Source of the DNA: Echinometra lucunter
Lineage: Eukaryota; Echinodermata; Echinoidea; Camarodonta; Echinometridae
DNA length: 64,000 nt
Direction: 5' to 3'
Assembly: GCA_029962745.1 (NCBI GenBank)
Contig: CM057156.1
Span: 712,942 to 776,941, forward strand
In this document: in pieces, positions 61,731 to 64,000 of the stretch
How the letters are laid out: the number at the start of each line of letters is the position of its first letter
How positions within the stretch are numbered: the stretch's first letter is position 1
Position numbers and translations under genes: made by a program
The notes under the pieces: generated by a model
Told to the model about the DNA's origin: nothing
What the model saw: only the letters and a program-made list of their open reading frames with translations
Databases searched by the model: none

Positions 61731-64000
61731 ATTTCATATTTAGCCAAAGGTTTTTAGTTTTATCTAAACAGATTGCAATATATAAAAGTTAATGGAATGT
61801 TGATGAATAGAAAAACTTTACCTTTTACTGTCAGATATATTAATTTAGGGAGGAGAATATTGATGAACGGTACTGTAAGAGTGGCGTGATTGTGCCCGAT
61901 TGTGCAGTTTGTGTAGTCCCTCGTATAGACAGGATAGATTACAGTATGCATTCAATAAACTTATAGGCATTGGCTAACTTTGCGAGTAGCTGATTTAAAA
62001 AATTCTCAAACTAAGATGAAACATGTGTATGAGTACTTGTATTTGTACTAAAAAACCCTGAAACTAACCATAATTTGGAATGAAAAAGTGTAAGTTAGAC
62101 GCAAACGGCGATTTTATTATCCTTCGTCTCATGAGACAATCACTACTACTTTTGTACTAGAGCTAAATCTAAGAGGACCACTTTGCTTGAATTTGAAAAT
62201 GCCTCCCGCCGTGTGATTCGCCAGTACACACAGTATACATATACGGTAAGGTGAGTCACATGCGCATGCGCACTCCTTATGTCTATTCTGTGCAACCGAC
62301 CCTCGTATATTTTTCAAACATTGGTTCACACTTTTGATATTTAAAAATACTTCCTGTGGATATTATACTTTGAAATTTTCAGACTGGTATTTTTACACTA
62401 TAACCCTTATGTTTATCCCATTTTCAAGTAACAAAACAAGATTTGTTTAAGCATAACAATGTTAATCAATGTCTTTAAGTATAGATAATTGAGGGGCGCT
62501 GGGCGAGAGAGACACGTCGACGAGAAACGACTTCCTGGCATTCCAATGAATTGCCATCACAAGTACATGAGAAGTTGGCTTTTTACCAGGCTATGGGCAG
62601 CCAAAAGTAATATAAATAAATAAAGAAGTTGATTTATTAAACGAATTATTTCTTGATTTCTGAGCCACTGATTTCTTTGAACAGTTTGATGACGTAAGTC
62701 ACGTAATTGTAAAAGTACTACAAAAATATCCTAAATTCCGAAAGATGCTTTAACCCTCCAGCAATTAGAGGTCAATATTAATTTGGATTAATTATCCTCG
62801 CATCAGTTTACCACAGAATATGGAGCAGTCTGTATATACGTATACATACCTAACAAAAAAAAAACAATTTTTTTTTTTAAAGAGAAACAAAATTAGGGTC
62901 CTCTTTCAATAATCTGTCAATTATGGTATCTGCTTAAAGCACATATTCATTGATTTTAAAAACTTAGATCTATTCAGTTTTCATTATTGCGTAGGTGAAG
63001 CTTAGGGCAAACCCTGATAAAAGAGGACCGGAACGCGCGCGCATGCCATTCGTACAGTGCAGAGATCGGCACAGACAGCCGAGAGTCAGGGTATGTGACA
63101 AGTCCATAATCGAGTTCGAAATGACTTTAAAATATGTTTTAATCAGGTAATTATGTTCTAATATATCACATTGTCCTCTCGGCTTTCAGATTTTTGGTTA
63201 TGTGATGAAAATCATTTTGATTTTGGCCAGAAATGTTCTCAAACTCACAAATGTTTCTTCGCTGAATCTTGTGCAGATCGTCCCGTCGCTGCTGCCACTG
63301 GGCTGCATTTGCTTGCACACAAATGAATATGCGGCGCGTTCTGGTCCCCTATTCTCCGGGTTTGCCAAGCTTAGATCGGACAAGTTTGTCAAAATTCAGC
63401 GAAACATTAGAAGTAATGATTATTGATTACAAAGCGCTAAAATACAACCCCGACATAGCACCTGAAGAGCTCTCCAAACCCTAGAGTTCTAAGATATGTG
63501 ACGTCACAGGTGGGATGTTAATTGCACAAGCAGACGATGTCCCATAACATCTCACACATTTTCAGTGCCTGTTTTGTCATCTTCTCTTCAGTTATTTCTC
63601 ACTATCTCACTTCACTAGCATCAGTCTAAATCTATTGCCTCACTCTAAATCCCGTGCATGGTGTTATTTGGCTTGAAAATGAAGTGTTAACAGAAGAAAT
63701 GAATCAGTCGCTTGTAAACAAAATAGACACCATTGAATTTTCAGCTGCATTCGCCACGGTATGTTTTGGTGTTTCAAGGGGGAACGAATACCGTCCATGC
63801 AATCATTCAGCGGGCTTTTCAATTTGAAAGTGGTTTCTGTGATTGTAAAAAAAAATGTACAGGATAAGGGTTAATGATCAATTAAAAGATTTCAGCCATC
63901 AGAATCAGTTTCATTTTCCTTTTAGAATGGTGTGAAATATAGGCACGTTTGAATACACTAAATTCTTTATAATTTGATAAATAATCACACTGCAGTTATG

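Larger units (their letters stand above)
59887..64000. other. Right end: repeats and possible promoter, no assigned gene
   Basis: No exon here can be tied to a known protein. Contents: the repeat at 60060-60460, ATC and CTC microsatellites (61390-61590), a promoter-like segment (61600-61730), AT-rich sequence, and a GC-richer stretch around 63000-63110 with GGAACGCGCGCGCATGCC and a plausible plus-strand donor CAG|GTATGT at about 63101. That could be a first exon of a gene leaving the window. Frames at 63198-63484 show no recognised family. Confidence 0.45.

Noticed and set aside
63198..63484. Overlapping frames near the right edge as an exon
   Set aside because: No family recognised. The region is loosely similar to 56845-56920, which suggests a shared repeat rather than a gene.

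Overview
The window looks like nuclear DNA of a marine deuterostome, most probably an echinoderm and within that a sea urchin. This is inference from the intron-rich genes, the dense miniature inverted-repeat elements, tRNA-derived SINEs of a type I associate with sea urchins, and the divergence of the two recognised proteins from vertebrate ones. No bacterial operon, CRISPR array or virus is visible.

Layout. (1) Positions 1-6346 hold no exon I can support. They are probably intron of the receptor gene whose 5' exons lie before the window. (2) Positions 6347-31587, plus strand: the 3' seventeen coding exons of an insulin/IGF receptor-like tyrosine kinase. They run from the second receptor L domain through fibronectin III domains, the insulin-binding alphaCT helix, a furin site, the transmembrane helix, the NPEY motif and the whole kinase to a short tail with a YTNM motif. 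All exon phases join without a break. (3) Positions 31588-43714: about 12 kb of intergenic or 3' UTR sequence rich in inverted-repeat elements. (4) Positions 43715-57128, minus strand, convergent with the receptor: NAA35, the auxiliary subunit of the NatC N-terminal acetyltransferase. All fifteen coding exons can be traced, giving about 741 residues. (5) Positions 59625-59886, minus strand: one probable last coding exon of an unrecognised gene. (6) Positions 59887-64000: repeats and one promoter-like stretch.

The two recognised genes are not functionally linked in any obvious way. One is a growth and metabolic receptor; the other acts in co-translational protein acetylation.

The most unusual feature is a recurring event: short tandem duplications that start inside a coding exon and carry its boundary with them. 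There are four. A 90-bp unit copies the end and splice donor of receptor exon 4 about seven times. A 112-bp duplication copies the start and acceptor of the transmembrane exon and ends in a stop codon. A unit of about 160 bp makes three copies of the start of NAA35 exon 13 with splice sites. A 78-bp unit copies the last 25 codons and stop codon of NAA35 about twelve times into its 3' UTR. A second theme is a terminal-hairpin repeat family carrying ten perfect AGGTCA-A-AGGTCA (DR1) nuclear-receptor motifs. A third is a crowd of small elements flanked by TTAA.
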